From the NCBI RefSeq assembly GCF_004514425.2, contig NZ_MYFN02000003.1:124001-188000 (forward strand): a stretch of 64,000 bases of DNA, in the 5' to 3' direction. How positions within the stretch are numbered: position 1 is the stretch's first letter; each line of letters begins with the position of its first letter. Positions 1-9,235 of this stretch are shown here, one piece after another. Origin of the DNA: Shinella sumterensis (GTDB taxonomy: Bacteria > Pseudomonadota > Alphaproteobacteria > Rhizobiales > Rhizobiaceae). The position numbers were made by a program, and so were the translations under genes. Below the pieces are notes generated by a model. The model was not told the origin of the DNA. It saw nothing but the letters and a program-made list of their open reading frames with translations, and searched no databases.

Positions 1-174
1 CCGCACGTCGCGCTCGTTGCGGCCGGCATAGGGATCGGGAATGAGGCCGGCGGCGATCAGCGCGCTGTGCACGTCGCCGGGCACGCGCATGGAGGCGGTG
101 TGCATGGCGTCGGTGCTGGTGACGGTCCAGGTGCCGGAAAGGTCGATGGCGGTGATGTCGGATGCTTGGGTCAT
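1..174 (-). CDS. Beta-mannosidase (GH2), N-terminal fragment
   Basis: Only the first 58 codons are in the window; the gene continues past position 1. The translation reads LSGTW near the start, then VPGDVHSALIAAG and IPDPYAGRNERDVR, the typical opening of glycoside hydrolase family 2 beta-mannosidases (sugar-binding domain before the TIM barrel). The expected role is hydrolysis of terminal beta-mannosyl residues from manno-oligosaccharides. It lies downstream of, and on the same strand as, the sugar ABC transporter genes, separated by a RIME-like repeat, so it probably processes the imported sugar. The ATG at 172-174 is the only start that fits the family. The catalytic part cannot be seen. 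Confidence 0.72.
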   Translation of the reverse strand, partial: MTQASDITAIDLSGTWTVTSTDAMHTASMRVPGDVHSALIAAGLIPDPYAGRNERDVR

Positions 175-228
175 GGTTGTGTCTCTGACTTGCGATGTGC
201 GGCGCCTCGTAGCGAGTTGCGGCGTCGC

Positions 229-370
229 TTCTCCCCCTTCTCTCCTACGGGGAGAAGGTGCCGGCAGGCGGATGAGGGGGAGGCCACCAACTGAAAGAGC
301 CGGAATATCGGCGTGTCCCCCCTCATCCGACCCTTCGGGCCACCTTCTCCCCGTGGGGGAGAAGGAAGGA
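229..370. repeat. RIME-like palindromic intergenic repeat
   Basis: Two G/C-rich inverted arms, CTTCTCC...GGGGAGAAGG and CACCTTCTCCCCG...GGGGGAGAAGG, flank a spacer, and CCCTCATCCGACCCTTCGGG lies in the second half. This composition is typical of Rhizobium-specific intergenic mosaic elements. A second, closely similar copy is at 39085-39220 inside cobN. It fills most of the gap between the transporter ATPase gene and the beta-mannosidase gene. Confidence 0.75.
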
Positions 371-393
371 CGGCAAGTGCAATCTCCACCATC

Positions 394-1482
394 CTAAATC
401 CGCTCCTCCGTGCCCGCATCGAACAGCGAGGCCAGCCCCATGTCGAAGGAGAGCGACACGGCCGTGCCGGGCGCAAAACGCCTGTTGCCGGCAACGCGGA
501 CGGCGAGCGTGTGGCCGGCATGTTCGAGCCACAGCAGGTTGTCGGCGCCCATCGGCTCCTCGATATCGACGCTCGCCTGGTGCGCCTTAGCACCGGCGCC
601 ATCCTCGTCGACCTTCACATGCTCCGGGCGCACGCCCAGCACGACCTTGCGGCCGGCCGGAAGCGCTTCGCCGGCGGCATAGCCATCGAGCGGGAAATCC
701 ACGCCGTTCGTGCTGAACACCGGCTTTCCACCCTTCTCCACGATCTCGCCGCGCAGGAAATTCATCGACGGCGAGCCGATGAAGCCGGCGACGAACATGT
801 TCTTCGGCGCATTGTAGATCGTGTTGGGATCGGCGAGCTGCTGGATGACGCCGCTCTTCATGATGGCGATGCGGTCGGCGAGCGTCAGCGCCTCGATCTG
901 GTCGTGCGTGACATAGATCATCGTGTTCTTCAGCGACTGGTGCAGCCGCTTGATCTCCACGCGCAGCTCCGACCGCAGCTTGGCATCGAGGTTTGAGAGC
1001 GGCTCGTCGAACAGGAAGACATCGACATCGCGCACCAGCGCCCGGCCGATCGCCACGCGCTGGCGCTGTCCGCCCGACAGTTCCGAGGGCTTGCGCTTCA
1101 AAAGCGGGCCGATCTGCAGGATTTCGGAGGCGCGGGCGACCCGCTTGTCGATCTCCGCGCGTGGCATGCGGGCGACCTGCAGGCCGAAGGAAAGGTTCTT
1201 CTCCACCGTCATCTGCGGATAGAGCGCATAGGACTGGAACACCATGCCGATGCCGCGGTCCTTGGGCTCCTCCCAGGTGACGTTCCTGTCCTTGATGAAG
1301 ATCTGCCCGCCGGTCGGCTCGAGCAGGCCGGCAATGCAGTTGAGCAGGGTCGACTTGCCGCAGCCGGATGAGCCGAGCAGCACGAGAAACTCGCCCTCGC
1401 CGATATCCAGATTGAGGTTTTCCAGCACGTTGACCGCGCCGAAGCTCAACGAAAGGTCCTTGATGGAGACGGATTTCTGCAT
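394..1482 (-). CDS. Sugar ABC transporter ATP-binding protein (UgpC/MalK-type)
   Basis: 362-aa ATPase of the carbohydrate uptake transporter 1 family. Walker A GSSGCGKST is at about residues 37-45. The signature LSGGQRQRVAIGRALV and Walker B VFLFDEPLSNLDAK follow, with YVTHDQIEAL as the switch histidine region. The C-terminal third (from about residue 240) is a TOBE/MalK regulatory domain containing VLGVRPEHV. It energises sugar import together with the two permeases just upstream; the stop of the neighbouring permease is only 3 nt before this ATG. It is probably the last transporter gene before the beta-mannosidase gene. The substrate is not readable from the ATPase. Confidence 0.92.
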   Translation of the reverse strand: MQKSVSIKDLSLSFGAVNVLENLNLDIGEGEFLVLLGSSGCGKSTLLNCIAGLLEPTGGQIFIKDRNVTWEEPKDRGIGMVFQSYALYPQMTVEKNLSFGLQVARMPRAEIDKRVARASEILQIGPLLKRKPSELSGGQRQRVAIGRALVRDVDVFLFDEPLSNLDAKLRSELRVEIKRLHQSLKNTMIYVTHDQIEALTLADRIAIMKSGVIQQLADPNTIYNAPKNMFVAGFIGSPSMNFLRGEIVEKGGKPVFSTNGVDFPLDGYAAGEALPAGRKVVLGVRPEHVKVDEDGAGAKAHQASVDIEEPMGADNLLWLEHAGHTLAVRVAGNRRFAPGTAVSLSFDMGLASLFDAGTEERI

Positions 1483-1485
1483 GGC

Positions 1486-2424
1486 TTAACCCTTGACTGC
1501 GCCGGCGGCGATGCCGCGGACGAACAGGCGTCCCGACACGAAATAGACGATGAGCGGAACAGCCCCGGTGAGCAGTGTCGCGGCCATGTTGACGTTGTAT
1601 TCCTTCACCCCCTGGACGGAGTTGACGATGTTGTTGAGCTGCACGGTCATCGGGTAATATTCCGGCCGCGTGAACACGACGCCGAACAGGAAGTCGTTCC
1701 AGATGCCGGTGATCTGCAGGATCATTGCCACGACGAAAATTGGCAGCGACATGGGCAGCATGATGCGGAAATAGATCTGCCAGAACCCTGCCCCGTCGAT
1801 GCGCGCCGCCTTGAACAGCTCCTCCGGCAGGGAGGAGAAATAGTTTCGGAAGAGCAGCGTCAGGATCGGCATGCCGAAGATGGTGTGCACGATGACAAGG
1901 CCGGTCAGCGTGCCGTAGATGCCCATTTCCCGGAGCACGATGACGATCGGATAGATCATGACCTGATAGGGTATGAAGGCGCCGATGATGAGGATGGTGA
2001 AGAACAGGTCCGCCCCCTTGAACTTCCAGTTGGCCAGCGCATAGCCGTTGACGGAGGCGACGAGGATCGAGATCAGCGTCGAGGGCACGGTGATGCGCAC
2101 CGAATTCCAGAAGCCGCGCGACAGGCCGTCGCAGTTGAGGCCGGTGCAGGCGGTGGCCCAGGCCTTGGCCCAGGGCTCGAAGGTCACCTCCACCGGCGGC
2201 GAGAAGATGTTGCCGAGCCGGATTTCCGGCATGCCCTTCAGCGAGGTCACGACCATCACGTAGAGCGGCAGCAGATAGTAGAGCGCCGCCACGAGAAGCG
2301 TGCCGTATAGCATGATGTTGCGGCGGGACAGCGTGCGGCGGGGCTTCCTGCCCCAGGGCTCGCTTGGCGGTCCGGCGGTCGCGGCGAGCGCCGCGCCGGG
2401 CTTGAGGGAGACGGTCTCAGCCAC
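1486..2424 (-). CDS. Sugar ABC transporter permease, MalG family
   Basis: 312-aa inner-membrane permease with about six membrane segments, beginning LYGTLLVAALYYLLPLYVMVV near residue 40. The cytoplasmic EAA loop that contacts the ATPase is visible as EELFKAARIDGAGFWQIYFRIMLP at about residue 200. Its start overlaps the end of the upstream permease gene by 8 nt, which implies translational coupling in one operon. The roughly 40-residue hydrophilic N-terminus is longer than the minimum for MalG-type permeases but is not unusual. Confidence 0.92.
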   Translation of the reverse strand: MAETVSLKPGAALAATAGPPSEPWGRKPRRTLSRRNIMLYGTLLVAALYYLLPLYVMVVTSLKGMPEIRLGNIFSPPVEVTFEPWAKAWATACTGLNCDGLSRGFWNSVRITVPSTLISILVASVNGYALANWKFKGADLFFTILIIGAFIPYQVMIYPIVIVLREMGIYGTLTGLVIVHTIFGMPILTLLFRNYFSSLPEELFKAARIDGAGFWQIYFRIMLPMSLPIFVVAMILQITGIWNDFLFGVVFTRPEYYPMTVQLNNIVNSVQGVKEYNVNMAATLLTGAVPLIVYFVSGRLFVRGIAAGAVKG

Positions 2425-3319
2425 GCTTGCGTCCTCCGAATTCGAGATAGGCCCAGGGGATGATGATGATCGCGACGGTGACGAGCATCATGGTGGAGGC
2501 GGCGAAGCCTTGGCCGAGGTTCTGGGCCTGGAACATGTAGTCGTAGACGTATTTCGCCGGGACCTCCGAGGCGATGCCGGGGCCGCCGCTCGTCTGCGCC
2601 ACGACAAGGTCGTAGACCTTGACGATGCCGCTCGCGATGATGACCAGCGTCGTGATGAAGACGGGACGCATCATGGGAATGACGATGAAGAGATAGGTCT
2701 TCCACATCGGTATGCCGTCGACGCGCGCGGCCTTCCAGATGTCCTCGTCGATGCCGCGAAGCCCGGCGAGCAGCAGGCACATGACGAGCCCCGTGCCCTG
2801 CCACAGCCCCGCGATCAACACGCCGTAGATGACGATGTCGGCATTGTAGAGCGGATCGAAGGTGAAGCTTGTCCAGCCCAGCGCGCGCACCACCGACTGC
2901 ACCCCGAATTCCGGGTTGAGGATCCATTGCCAGACGAGGCCCGTCACGATGAAGGACAGCGCGAAGGGATAGAGGAAGATGGTGCGGAAGGTGTTTTCGA
3001 AGCGGATCTTCTGGTCCATCAGCGCCGCCAGCAGGAAGCCGACCACGAGGCTGAAGACCAGCGTGAAGAAGCCGTAGATGGCCAGGTTCTGGATCGAGAC
3101 GATCCAGCGCGGCGCATCCCACAGGCGCTCGTACTGGTCGAGCCCGACGAACTTGGCCCGCGGCAGGAGCCGGGAATTGGTGAACGAATAGACGACCGTC
3201 CAGATCGTGCCGCCGAGAAAGATGACGACGGCGGTGAGCATCATCGGAATGGACGCAATCTTGGAACTGAGATTGCGCAGCAGTCTACTGGGGCGACCGG
3301 TGTGTGCCTGGCCCGTCAT
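2417..3319 (-). CDS. Sugar ABC transporter permease, MalF family
   Basis: 300-aa membrane protein with about six transmembrane helices. The EAA motif appears as DEDIWKAARVDGIPMWKTYLFIVIPMMRP at about residues 190-218. It is the partner of the MalG-type permease, so the two presumably form the heterodimeric channel of a CUT1 importer. A strong ribosome-binding site (GGAGTGACCC) precedes the ATG at 3317-3319. A 223-bp gap with a palindromic repeat separates it from the binding-protein gene upstream. Confidence 0.92.
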   Translation of the reverse strand: MTGQAHTGRPSRLLRNLSSKIASIPMMLTAVVIFLGGTIWTVVYSFTNSRLLPRAKFVGLDQYERLWDAPRWIVSIQNLAIYGFFTLVFSLVVGFLLAALMDQKIRFENTFRTIFLYPFALSFIVTGLVWQWILNPEFGVQSVVRALGWTSFTFDPLYNADIVIYGVLIAGLWQGTGLVMCLLLAGLRGIDEDIWKAARVDGIPMWKTYLFIVIPMMRPVFITTLVIIASGIVKVYDLVVAQTSGGPGIASEVPAKYVYDYMFQAQNLGQGFAASTMMLVTVAIIIIPWAYLEFGGRKRG

Positions 3320-3398
3320 GGGTCACTCCTCCTTGGTCTCGATCACACGGCAGGCGCAAGCGCTCGCCTTCGGTGTACGGCAGAGCTCCGCCCCTCCT

Positions 3399-3487
3399 CC
3401 GTCATCCTCGGCCTGTGCCGAGGATCTGCCGACGCATCGAAAATCGAGACGCTGGCAGATGCCCGGGACAGGCCAGAGCATGACGGA
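3399..3487. repeat. Palindromic intergenic repeat
   Basis: An outer inverted repeat is formed by TCCGTCAT at about 3399 and ATGACGGA at about 3479-3487. Nested inside are a CCTCGGC-CTGT-GCCGAGG hairpin and paired ATCTGCC/GGCAGAT arms. The sequence resembles the repetitive CCTCGG...CCGAGGAT elements seen between genes in many alphaproteobacteria; a related core lies at 39854-39876. Placed between the binding-protein and permease genes, it could protect the 5' mRNA and raise binding-protein yield (inference). Confidence 0.6.
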
Positions 3488-3542
3488 CGGGAGGTTTCCG
3501 GGCTTTGCCGACGGCCGGCGGCAAGCGCCGACCGTCCGCTGA

Positions 3543-4778
3543 TCACTCCGCCGAGGCGATGATGCCGGCAAAACGCTTCTGGGCGTCTTCCGGCGTCATC
3601 GAGGGATTGGCGAAGAACTCGGAGAAGAGGTCCTCCTTCTGCTTCTGGCTGTCGGCCGAAAGCATCTGGTCCGGCGCCTCGATCACGTTGCCCTTGGCAA
3701 GGATTTCGAGGCCCTTCTTCATGCAGTCGTTGGCGGCGGCGAGATCGACGTCGCCGCGCACCGGCAGCGAGCCCTTCTTCAGGTTGAAGGCGACCTGCGT
3801 GGCGGGCGCGATGAGCGTCGACGCCAGCACTTCCTGCGCCTTGGACTTTTCCTCGTCTTTGAGCAGCGGGAAGTAGAAGGCGTCGCCGCTGGTCGAGATG
3901 ATGTCGTTCACGCCCAGCCCCGGAAGGCAGGTATAGTCCTTGCCGGCGACCTGCCCGGCGAGCGCGAATTCGCCCTGCGCCCAGTCGCCCATGATCTGAC
4001 CGCCGGCCTTGCCGGTGATGACCATGTTGGTGGCCTGGTTCCAGTCCTGCACATTCGTGCCCTTGGACATGCGGCGCGCATCGTCGGCGGCCTTGAACAC
4101 CTTGGCGATGTCAGGCCCGCCCGCAACCTCGGCGTCGCGGTCCTTGAAGACCTTGTAGAACGTATCCTTGCCGGCAATGGCGACCATCAGCACGTCGAAG
4201 GCGCCGGCCGCCTGCCAGGGCTGGCCGCCCACAGCGAGCGGCACGATGCCGGCCTTTTCCAGCGCCGGAGCGGCCGCGACGAACTCGTCCCAGTTCTTGG
4301 GCACGGCCACACCCGCCTTCTCGAAGGCGCCGTTGGACAGCCACAGCCACTGCCAGGAGTGGATGTTGACGGGCGCGCAATAGATCTTGCCGTCGATCGT
4401 GCAGCTGTCGAGCAGGCTCGCCGGCTTGATGATGTCCTTCCAGTTTTCCCGCGTCGCGACATCCGTGAGGTCGCGCATCAGGCCGGACTCCACCAGTTCC
4501 TCGGCCTGGCGGCCGTGGTTGAACTGCGTGGCGCCCATCGGATCGCCACCGGTGATGCGGCTGATCATGATCGGCCGCGCCGTGCCGCCGGCGCCGGCGA
4601 TCGCGCCGTCCACCCACTTGTTGCCCGTCGCGTCGAATGCCTTCGCCAGTTCGGCGACCGCCGCGGCCTCCCCGCCGGACGTCCACCAATGGGTCACCTC
4701 CAGATCGGCCGCATGGGCTGCGGCGAACGGCAGGGCCACGGTCACCGCCAAGGCAGCGGCCATCGAACGAATTTTCAT
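3543..4778 (-). CDS. Sugar ABC transporter substrate-binding protein (family 1)
   Basis: 411 aa with a clear Sec signal peptide (KIRSMAAALAVTVALPFAAAHA, cleavage after AHA) followed by LEVTHWWTSGGEAAAVAELAKAF, the classic opening of extracellular solute-binding protein family 1. The periplasmic protein would deliver a sugar to the two permeases encoded downstream. The tryptophan-rich stretch HSWQWLWLSN near residue 140 is typical of sugar-stacking sites. The GGAGGAGACTC ribosome site sits just before the ATG. The adjacent beta-mannosidase suggests a mannoside or beta-linked oligosaccharide, but glucose or mannose is also possible. Confidence 0.93.
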   Translation of the reverse strand: MKIRSMAAALAVTVALPFAAAHAADLEVTHWWTSGGEAAAVAELAKAFDATGNKWVDGAIAGAGGTARPIMISRITGGDPMGATQFNHGRQAEELVESGLMRDLTDVATRENWKDIIKPASLLDSCTIDGKIYCAPVNIHSWQWLWLSNGAFEKAGVAVPKNWDEFVAAAPALEKAGIVPLAVGGQPWQAAGAFDVLMVAIAGKDTFYKVFKDRDAEVAGGPDIAKVFKAADDARRMSKGTNVQDWNQATNMVITGKAGGQIMGDWAQGEFALAGQVAGKDYTCLPGLGVNDIISTSGDAFYFPLLKDEEKSKAQEVLASTLIAPATQVAFNLKKGSLPVRGDVDLAAANDCMKKGLEILAKGNVIEAPDQMLSADSQKQKEDLFSEFFANPSMTPEDAQKRFAGIIASAE

Positions 4779-4793
4779 GAGTCTCCTCCCTCA

Positions 4794-4807
4794 CTGAAAC
4801 GTTGCAG
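4794..4807. promoter_or_regulatory. Candidate LacI-family operator
   Basis: CTGAAACGTTGCAG is a 14-bp near-perfect palindrome (one mismatched pair) centred on CG, the usual architecture of LacI/GalR operators. It lies 15 bp upstream of the binding-protein ATG and opposite the divergent LacI gene. Repression would be relieved by the imported sugar or a metabolite (inference). Confidence 0.5.
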
Positions 4808-5179
4808 TAAAAAAGTAGACGAACAGGAGCGAACGCGCAACCTGCAAGCGCGACAAAGGGACGTTTTCCTCAAAGCTCCCGATTTGAGAGACGCGCAAAG
4901 GATGCTTTCATTCGGCAAAATCCAGCAGAACAATAATCTCAAGTAATTATTTTTATTATTTATTTAAGTTTATTCAGCTGCACTCCGTCACGTGCGATCA
5001 TCACCGACTTGTGCAATGCGTAAAGGGTCGCCGAGGCATCGGAAAAAGCCGTTTTCGGAATTTTAGGCTCGACAAAATCACTATATCGTTACAGTTTTCC
5101 CATGCATCTGCGCGCCCATGTGGCGGTGCCGGGCAGAACATGTATAACCGCTCGCTAATGCGGAGAGGTTGGGGCCGGA

Positions 5180-6223
5180 ATGAAGAACAGGCTGAGCGAG
5201 GGCGCACGAGCCGCGCCCGCGGGCACGAATGAGCGGCCGACACTGAAGACGATCGCCTTCATGACGGGCCTCGGCATCACGACCGTCTCGCGCGCACTCA
5301 AGGATGCCCCCGACATCGGCACCGAGACGAAGGAGCGCGTGCGCCTCGTCGCCGCCCAGATCGGCTACCAGCCCAACCGCGCGGGCGTGCGCCTGCGCAC
5401 CGGCAAGACGAATGTCATCAGTCTCATCCTCAGCCTCGAGGAAGAGATCATGGGCCTGACGAGCCCCATGGTGATCGGCATCTCGGAGGTGCTCGCAACG
5501 ACGCAGTATCACCTCGTCGTCACGCCCTACCGCGCCCAGGGCAATGCGCTCGATCCGGTGCGATACGTGCTGGAAACCGGCGCGGCCGACGGCGTGATCA
5601 TCTCGCGCACCGAGCCGAAGGATCCGCGCGTGGCGCTGATGATGGAGCGCAATTTTCCCTTCGCCACCCATGGCCGCACGGAGATGGGGCTCACACATCC
5701 CTATCACGACTTCGACAACGAGCGCTTCGCCTACGAGGCTGTGCGCAAGCTTGTCGAACAGGGCCGCAAGCGGCTCGTCCTGCTCCAGCCGCCGCCGTAC
5801 CTGACCTTCTACCTGCACATGCGGGCGGGCTTCGAGCGCGGCATCCGCGACTTCGGCGCGACGGCCGTGCCCTTCAACGAAGTGAACCTCGACAGCAGCC
5901 TCGTCGACATACGCCGGGCGGCGGAAAACCTCCTGCGCGCGCCGAATGCCCCCGACGGCATCGTCTCGGGCAGCGGTTCGGGCGCCGTGGCGCTCGTCGC
6001 GGCGCTGGAGGCGGACGGGCTGAAACTCGGCGAGCATATCGACCTCGTCTCCAAGGAATCGCAGATGCTGCTGCAATGGCTGCGTCCGGAGGTCATGACC
6101 ATGCGCGAGGATATTCGCCTCGCCGGACGCGAACTCGCCAAGGCCGTCATCGCCCGCATCGAAGGACGCGCACCGGAAGAGTTGCAGACGCTGAGCTATC
6201 CGATCCCGACGGGCGAAACCTGA
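5180..6223 (+). CDS. LacI-family transcriptional regulator
   Basis: 347 aa. The N-terminal helix-turn-helix is at about residues 21-60 (PTLKTIAFMTGLGITTVSRALKDAP, then YQPNRAGVRLRTGKT as hinge helix), followed by a periplasmic-binding-protein-like effector domain to the C-terminus. The first 20 residues precede the normal start of LacI proteins and are rich in Ala and Arg, so the true start could be slightly downstream. It is divergent from the sugar transporter operon across a 400-bp AT-rich gap and is the obvious local repressor or activator. The MFS gene follows 98 bp later on the same strand. Confidence 0.92.
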   Translation: MKNRLSEGARAAPAGTNERPTLKTIAFMTGLGITTVSRALKDAPDIGTETKERVRLVAAQIGYQPNRAGVRLRTGKTNVISLILSLEEEIMGLTSPMVIGISEVLATTQYHLVVTPYRAQGNALDPVRYVLETGAADGVIISRTEPKDPRVALMMERNFPFATHGRTEMGLTHPYHDFDNERFAYEAVRKLVEQGRKRLVLLQPPPYLTFYLHMRAGFERGIRDFGATAVPFNEVNLDSSLVDIRRAAENLLRAPNAPDGIVSGSGSGAVALVAALEADGLKLGEHIDLVSKESQMLLQWLRPEVMTMREDIRLAGRELAKAVIARIEGRAPEELQTLSYPIPTGET

Positions 6224-6321
6224 CACGTTCCCGGTGTGATGATAGGGCTGTTGCGGGCTGTCCGTTTTTGCGGCATCGAACAGGTCACGAGAGAAGCGGA
6301 CTGCGGCGGAGCGACATCGCA

Positions 6322-7575
6322 ATGGACCATGAAAAGCAGAGATTGAACTACGTGTTGTTCCTCGTCGCCGGGGCAGGTCTTGTGAATGTCGCAAGAGCGA
6401 TGACCCTGTCGTTCCTCGCCATCAAGCTACAGCAGAGTTTTGGCCTCGGGCCTGCCATGATCGGCGTTCTGCTCGGTATCGGCCCCCTGGTGGGCGCGGT
6501 CGCCGCGCCGCTTGCGGGCTCGCTGTCCGACAAGGTGGGACGCAAGACCGTCCTGACGCTCACGCTGCTTTCCATGGCGCTTGCCATGGTCGGCATGGGC
6601 ATTGCCGAAACGGTGCTTGCCTTCTGCCTCGCCCAGATCGTCGCGGCCGTCGCCATCGCGATCAACGAACCGGTCTCACGCGCGCTGATGAGCGATGTAT
6701 GCCCTGAGCCGATGCGCCTCAAATATTTCTCCTGGCGCTACACCGCTATCAATTTCGGCTTTGCCGTCGGCCCGTTGATCGGGATTGCGGCGGGCGCAGC
6801 ATCCACGACGCTTTTCATCGTTTCGGGCATCGTCTACGCGCTCTTCGCATTGGCCCTGCATCTCCTGAAGGTTCCGCTCCACCGTCCTGCCGCGGTAACG
6901 ATCGGCGCGCCCAAAATATCGGTGCTTCAGAGCATCAGGACAGCGATCCGCGATCCCCGTCTGGCCTTCTTCGTCGGCGGCGGCACCCTGCTGGTCGCCG
7001 TCCACGGCCAATGGTCGGCGACGCTTGCGCCCTATCTTGCCGGCAACATTGCCGGCGGCGTGGAAATCTTCGCCTATATCGTCTCCATCAACGGCGTGGT
7101 CGTGCTGCTCGGAAATCCGTTCGCCCGCCGCTTCATCGAGCGCGCCGGCGCGCTGAACGCACTCGTGATCGGCTGCCTGCTGTTTCTTGCCGGCGAACTC
7201 GGTTTCCTGGCATCCGGCGGCCTCTGGGGACTTGCGATCTCGATGGCGGTTTTCACCATCGGCGAAATCCTTGTCGTCCCGTCGGAATACATGCTGGTCG
7301 ACGGCATCGCGAACGACGATAACCGCGGCAGCTATTTCGGCGCCCATTCCTTCTCGACCGTCGGCAATTTCATCGGGCCGACGCTCGGCGGCCTCATGCT
7401 GGGGGCGTTCGGCGGCCCGGGCATGTTCCTGCTTTTTGCCGCCTTTGCGGCCGCCAGCGCCATCCTCTTTGCGATCGGCACCAGAATGCCGCCACCCAGG
7501 GCATCGGCGGCACTCACGCCGGCGACCGCATCGGGAGATATGGCCGGCCCTCACCTGCGCGGCCTCTACGCCTGA
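6322..7575 (+). CDS. Major facilitator superfamily transporter
   Basis: 417 aa with about 12 hydrophobic helices. The loop 2-3 MFS motif is present as GSLSDKVGRKTVL at about residues 65-77. The ATG at 6322 was chosen because the reading frame upstream of it overlaps the LacI gene and has no protein-like character. MFS drug or sugar exporters and importers share this pattern, so the substrate cannot be given. It follows the LacI gene at short distance and could be co-transcribed with it. A strong terminator hairpin ends the unit 27 bp after the stop. Confidence 0.85.
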   Translation: MDHEKQRLNYVLFLVAGAGLVNVARAMTLSFLAIKLQQSFGLGPAMIGVLLGIGPLVGAVAAPLAGSLSDKVGRKTVLTLTLLSMALAMVGMGIAETVLAFCLAQIVAAVAIAINEPVSRALMSDVCPEPMRLKYFSWRYTAINFGFAVGPLIGIAAGAASTTLFIVSGIVYALFALALHLLKVPLHRPAAVTIGAPKISVLQSIRTAIRDPRLAFFVGGGTLLVAVHGQWSATLAPYLAGNIAGGVEIFAYIVSINGVVVLLGNPFARRFIERAGALNALVIGCLLFLAGELGFLASGGLWGLAISMAVFTIGEILVVPSEYMLVDGIANDDNRGSYFGAHSFSTVGNFIGPTLGGLMLGAFGGPGMFLLFAAFAAASAILFAIGTRMPPPRASAALTPATASGDMAGPHLRGLYA

Positions 7576-7602
7576 GGCTTTCACAAATGCCCATAAGCAA
7601 AA

Positions 7603-7624
7603 GGCCCGGTCTCTCGACCGGGCC
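7603..7624. terminator. Bidirectional intrinsic terminator
   Basis: Stem GGCCCGGT (7603-7610) and ACCGGGCC (7617-7624) around a CTCTCG loop, with AAAA on the left and CTTTG on the right, lies between the convergent MFS and gnd genes. It would serve both strands. Confidence 0.8.
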
Positions 7625-7634
7625 CTTTGTGTTC

Positions 7635-9065
7635 TCAGCCGTTCAGGCCGGAGCCCCACGGACCGTGGTGGCTGTCGGCGCCGTCGAGGCGGTCGAAGCC
7701 GTGGGCGCCGAAGAAGTCGCGCTGGGCCTGGATAACGTTGGCCGTGCCGCGGCCGCGGCGGTAGCTGTCGAAATAGCCGAGCGCGGAGGCGAGTGCGGGA
7801 ACCGGCAGGCCGTGCAGCGCAGCGGCCGAAACGACGCGGCGCAGCGCGCCGTCGGTTTCCTTGACCATGGCGGCGAAGGCCGGCGTGACGATGAGGTTTG
7901 CCGCATCCGGGGCCTTGGTGAAGGCGCTGGTGATCTCGTCGAGGAACTGCGAGCGGATGATGCAGCCGGCGCGCCAGATCTTGGCGATCGTCGGCATCGG
8001 CAGGTTCCAGTTATATTCCTTCGAGGCGGCGGCCATGACGGCGAAGCCCTGCGCATAGGCGCCGATCTTGCCGGCCAGAAGCGCGCTTTCGAGATCCTTG
8101 ATGAAGGCGGCCTTGTCGGCGACCGAGAGTGCCGGCACATCCGGCAGGCCGAGGATCTTTTCGGCGGCTTCACGCTCTGCCTTGAACGACGAGATGGAGC
8201 GGGCGGCAACGGCGGCTTCGATGCCGGTCGCCGGCACACCCATGTTCTGGGCTTCGATGGCGGACCACTTGCCCGTGCCCTTCTGGCCGGCCTTGTCGAG
8301 GATCATGTCGACCATCGGGCCACCAGCGATCGGGTCCTTGGCGGCGAGAACCTTTTCGGTGATCTCGATGAGGTAGGATTCCAGGCGGCCCTTGTTCCAC
8401 TGGCCGAAGACCTCGCCGATCTCGGCGGCGCTCATCTTCAGGCCGTCGCGCAGGATGCCGTAGATTTCGGCGATCATCTGCATGTCGGCATATTCGATGC
8501 CGTTGTGGATGGTCTTGACGAAGTGGCCGGCGCCGTTCTCGCCGAGCCAGGCAACACACGGATCGTCGTTGTACTTGGCGGCAATCGAGGTCAGAACCTT
8601 CTCGACGCGCTTCCAACTATCTTCCGTGCCGCCGACCATGATGGACGGGCCATGGCGCGCACCCTCCTCGCCGCCGGAAACGCCCATGCCGATGAAGGTG
8701 AGGCCGGAATCCTTGAGCGCATCGAAGCGGCGCATCGTGTCGCGGAAATTCGCGTTGCCGGCATCGATCATGATGTCGTTCTTTTCGAGGTAGGGACGCA
8801 GCAGATCCATCTGCTGGTCGACCGCCGCACCGGCCTGGATCATGATGATGATCGGACGCGGCGGGCGGATGGCGGCGACGAATTCCTCGATGGTCTCGCA
8901 AGGTACGATCTGGCCCTTGAGATCGCCGGCCTCCTCGTAGAACTCCTTCGTGCGCGCAACGGTGCGGTTGAACACCGCGATCTTGTTGCCCTTCTCGGCG
9001 ATGTTAAGCGCAAGGTTGGACCCCATCACGCCGAGACCGATAAGACCGATTTCCGCCTGTGCCAC
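7635..9065 (-). CDS. gnd: 6-phosphogluconate dehydrogenase, decarboxylating
   Basis: 476 aa from a GTG start at 9063-9065 preceded by CGGAGGTACTATC. Longer upstream starts give a non-conserved leader. The NADP-binding motif IGLGVMGSNLALNIAEKG begins at residue 9. The substrate region GVSGGEEGARHGPSIMVGG and the catalytic segment HFVKTIHNGIEYADMQ are present, and the C-terminus contains the dimer-forming FDSYRRGRGTANVIQAQRD. The enzyme oxidatively decarboxylates 6-phosphogluconate to ribulose 5-phosphate in the cytosolic pentose phosphate pathway. It is a single gene with its own terminator. Confidence 0.97.
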   Translation of the reverse strand: MAQAEIGLIGLGVMGSNLALNIAEKGNKIAVFNRTVARTKEFYEEAGDLKGQIVPCETIEEFVAAIRPPRPIIIMIQAGAAVDQQMDLLRPYLEKNDIMIDAGNANFRDTMRRFDALKDSGLTFIGMGVSGGEEGARHGPSIMVGGTEDSWKRVEKVLTSIAAKYNDDPCVAWLGENGAGHFVKTIHNGIEYADMQMIAEIYGILRDGLKMSAAEIGEVFGQWNKGRLESYLIEITEKVLAAKDPIAGGPMVDMILDKAGQKGTGKWSAIEAQNMGVPATGIEAAVAARSISSFKAEREAAEKILGLPDVPALSVADKAAFIKDLESALLAGKIGAYAQGFAVMAAASKEYNWNLPMPTIAKIWRAGCIIRSQFLDEITSAFTKAPDAANLIVTPAFAAMVKETDGALRRVVSAAALHGLPVPALASALGYFDSYRRGRGTANVIQAQRDFFGAHGFDRLDGADSHHGPWGSGLNG

Positions 9066-9235
9066 GATAGTACCTCCGTAGGTATGGCGCGGCGGGGATG
9101 AATTTCGGAACCGTGCCGAAAACGCCGCGCGAAAAGAGAGAGTGGAGCATCGCTCCAGCGCGCGTGTTTTGGCATTCAAATCGATTTACGACAAGGGATT
9201 GTTTGAATTCCCCGCCATTTTAGAACCCCTCGAAA

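Noticed and set aside
229-370. CRISPR array or phage attachment site
   Set aside because: There are only two arms, not regularly spaced unique spacers, and no tRNA or integrase nearby; the sequence fits a RIME-type repeat.
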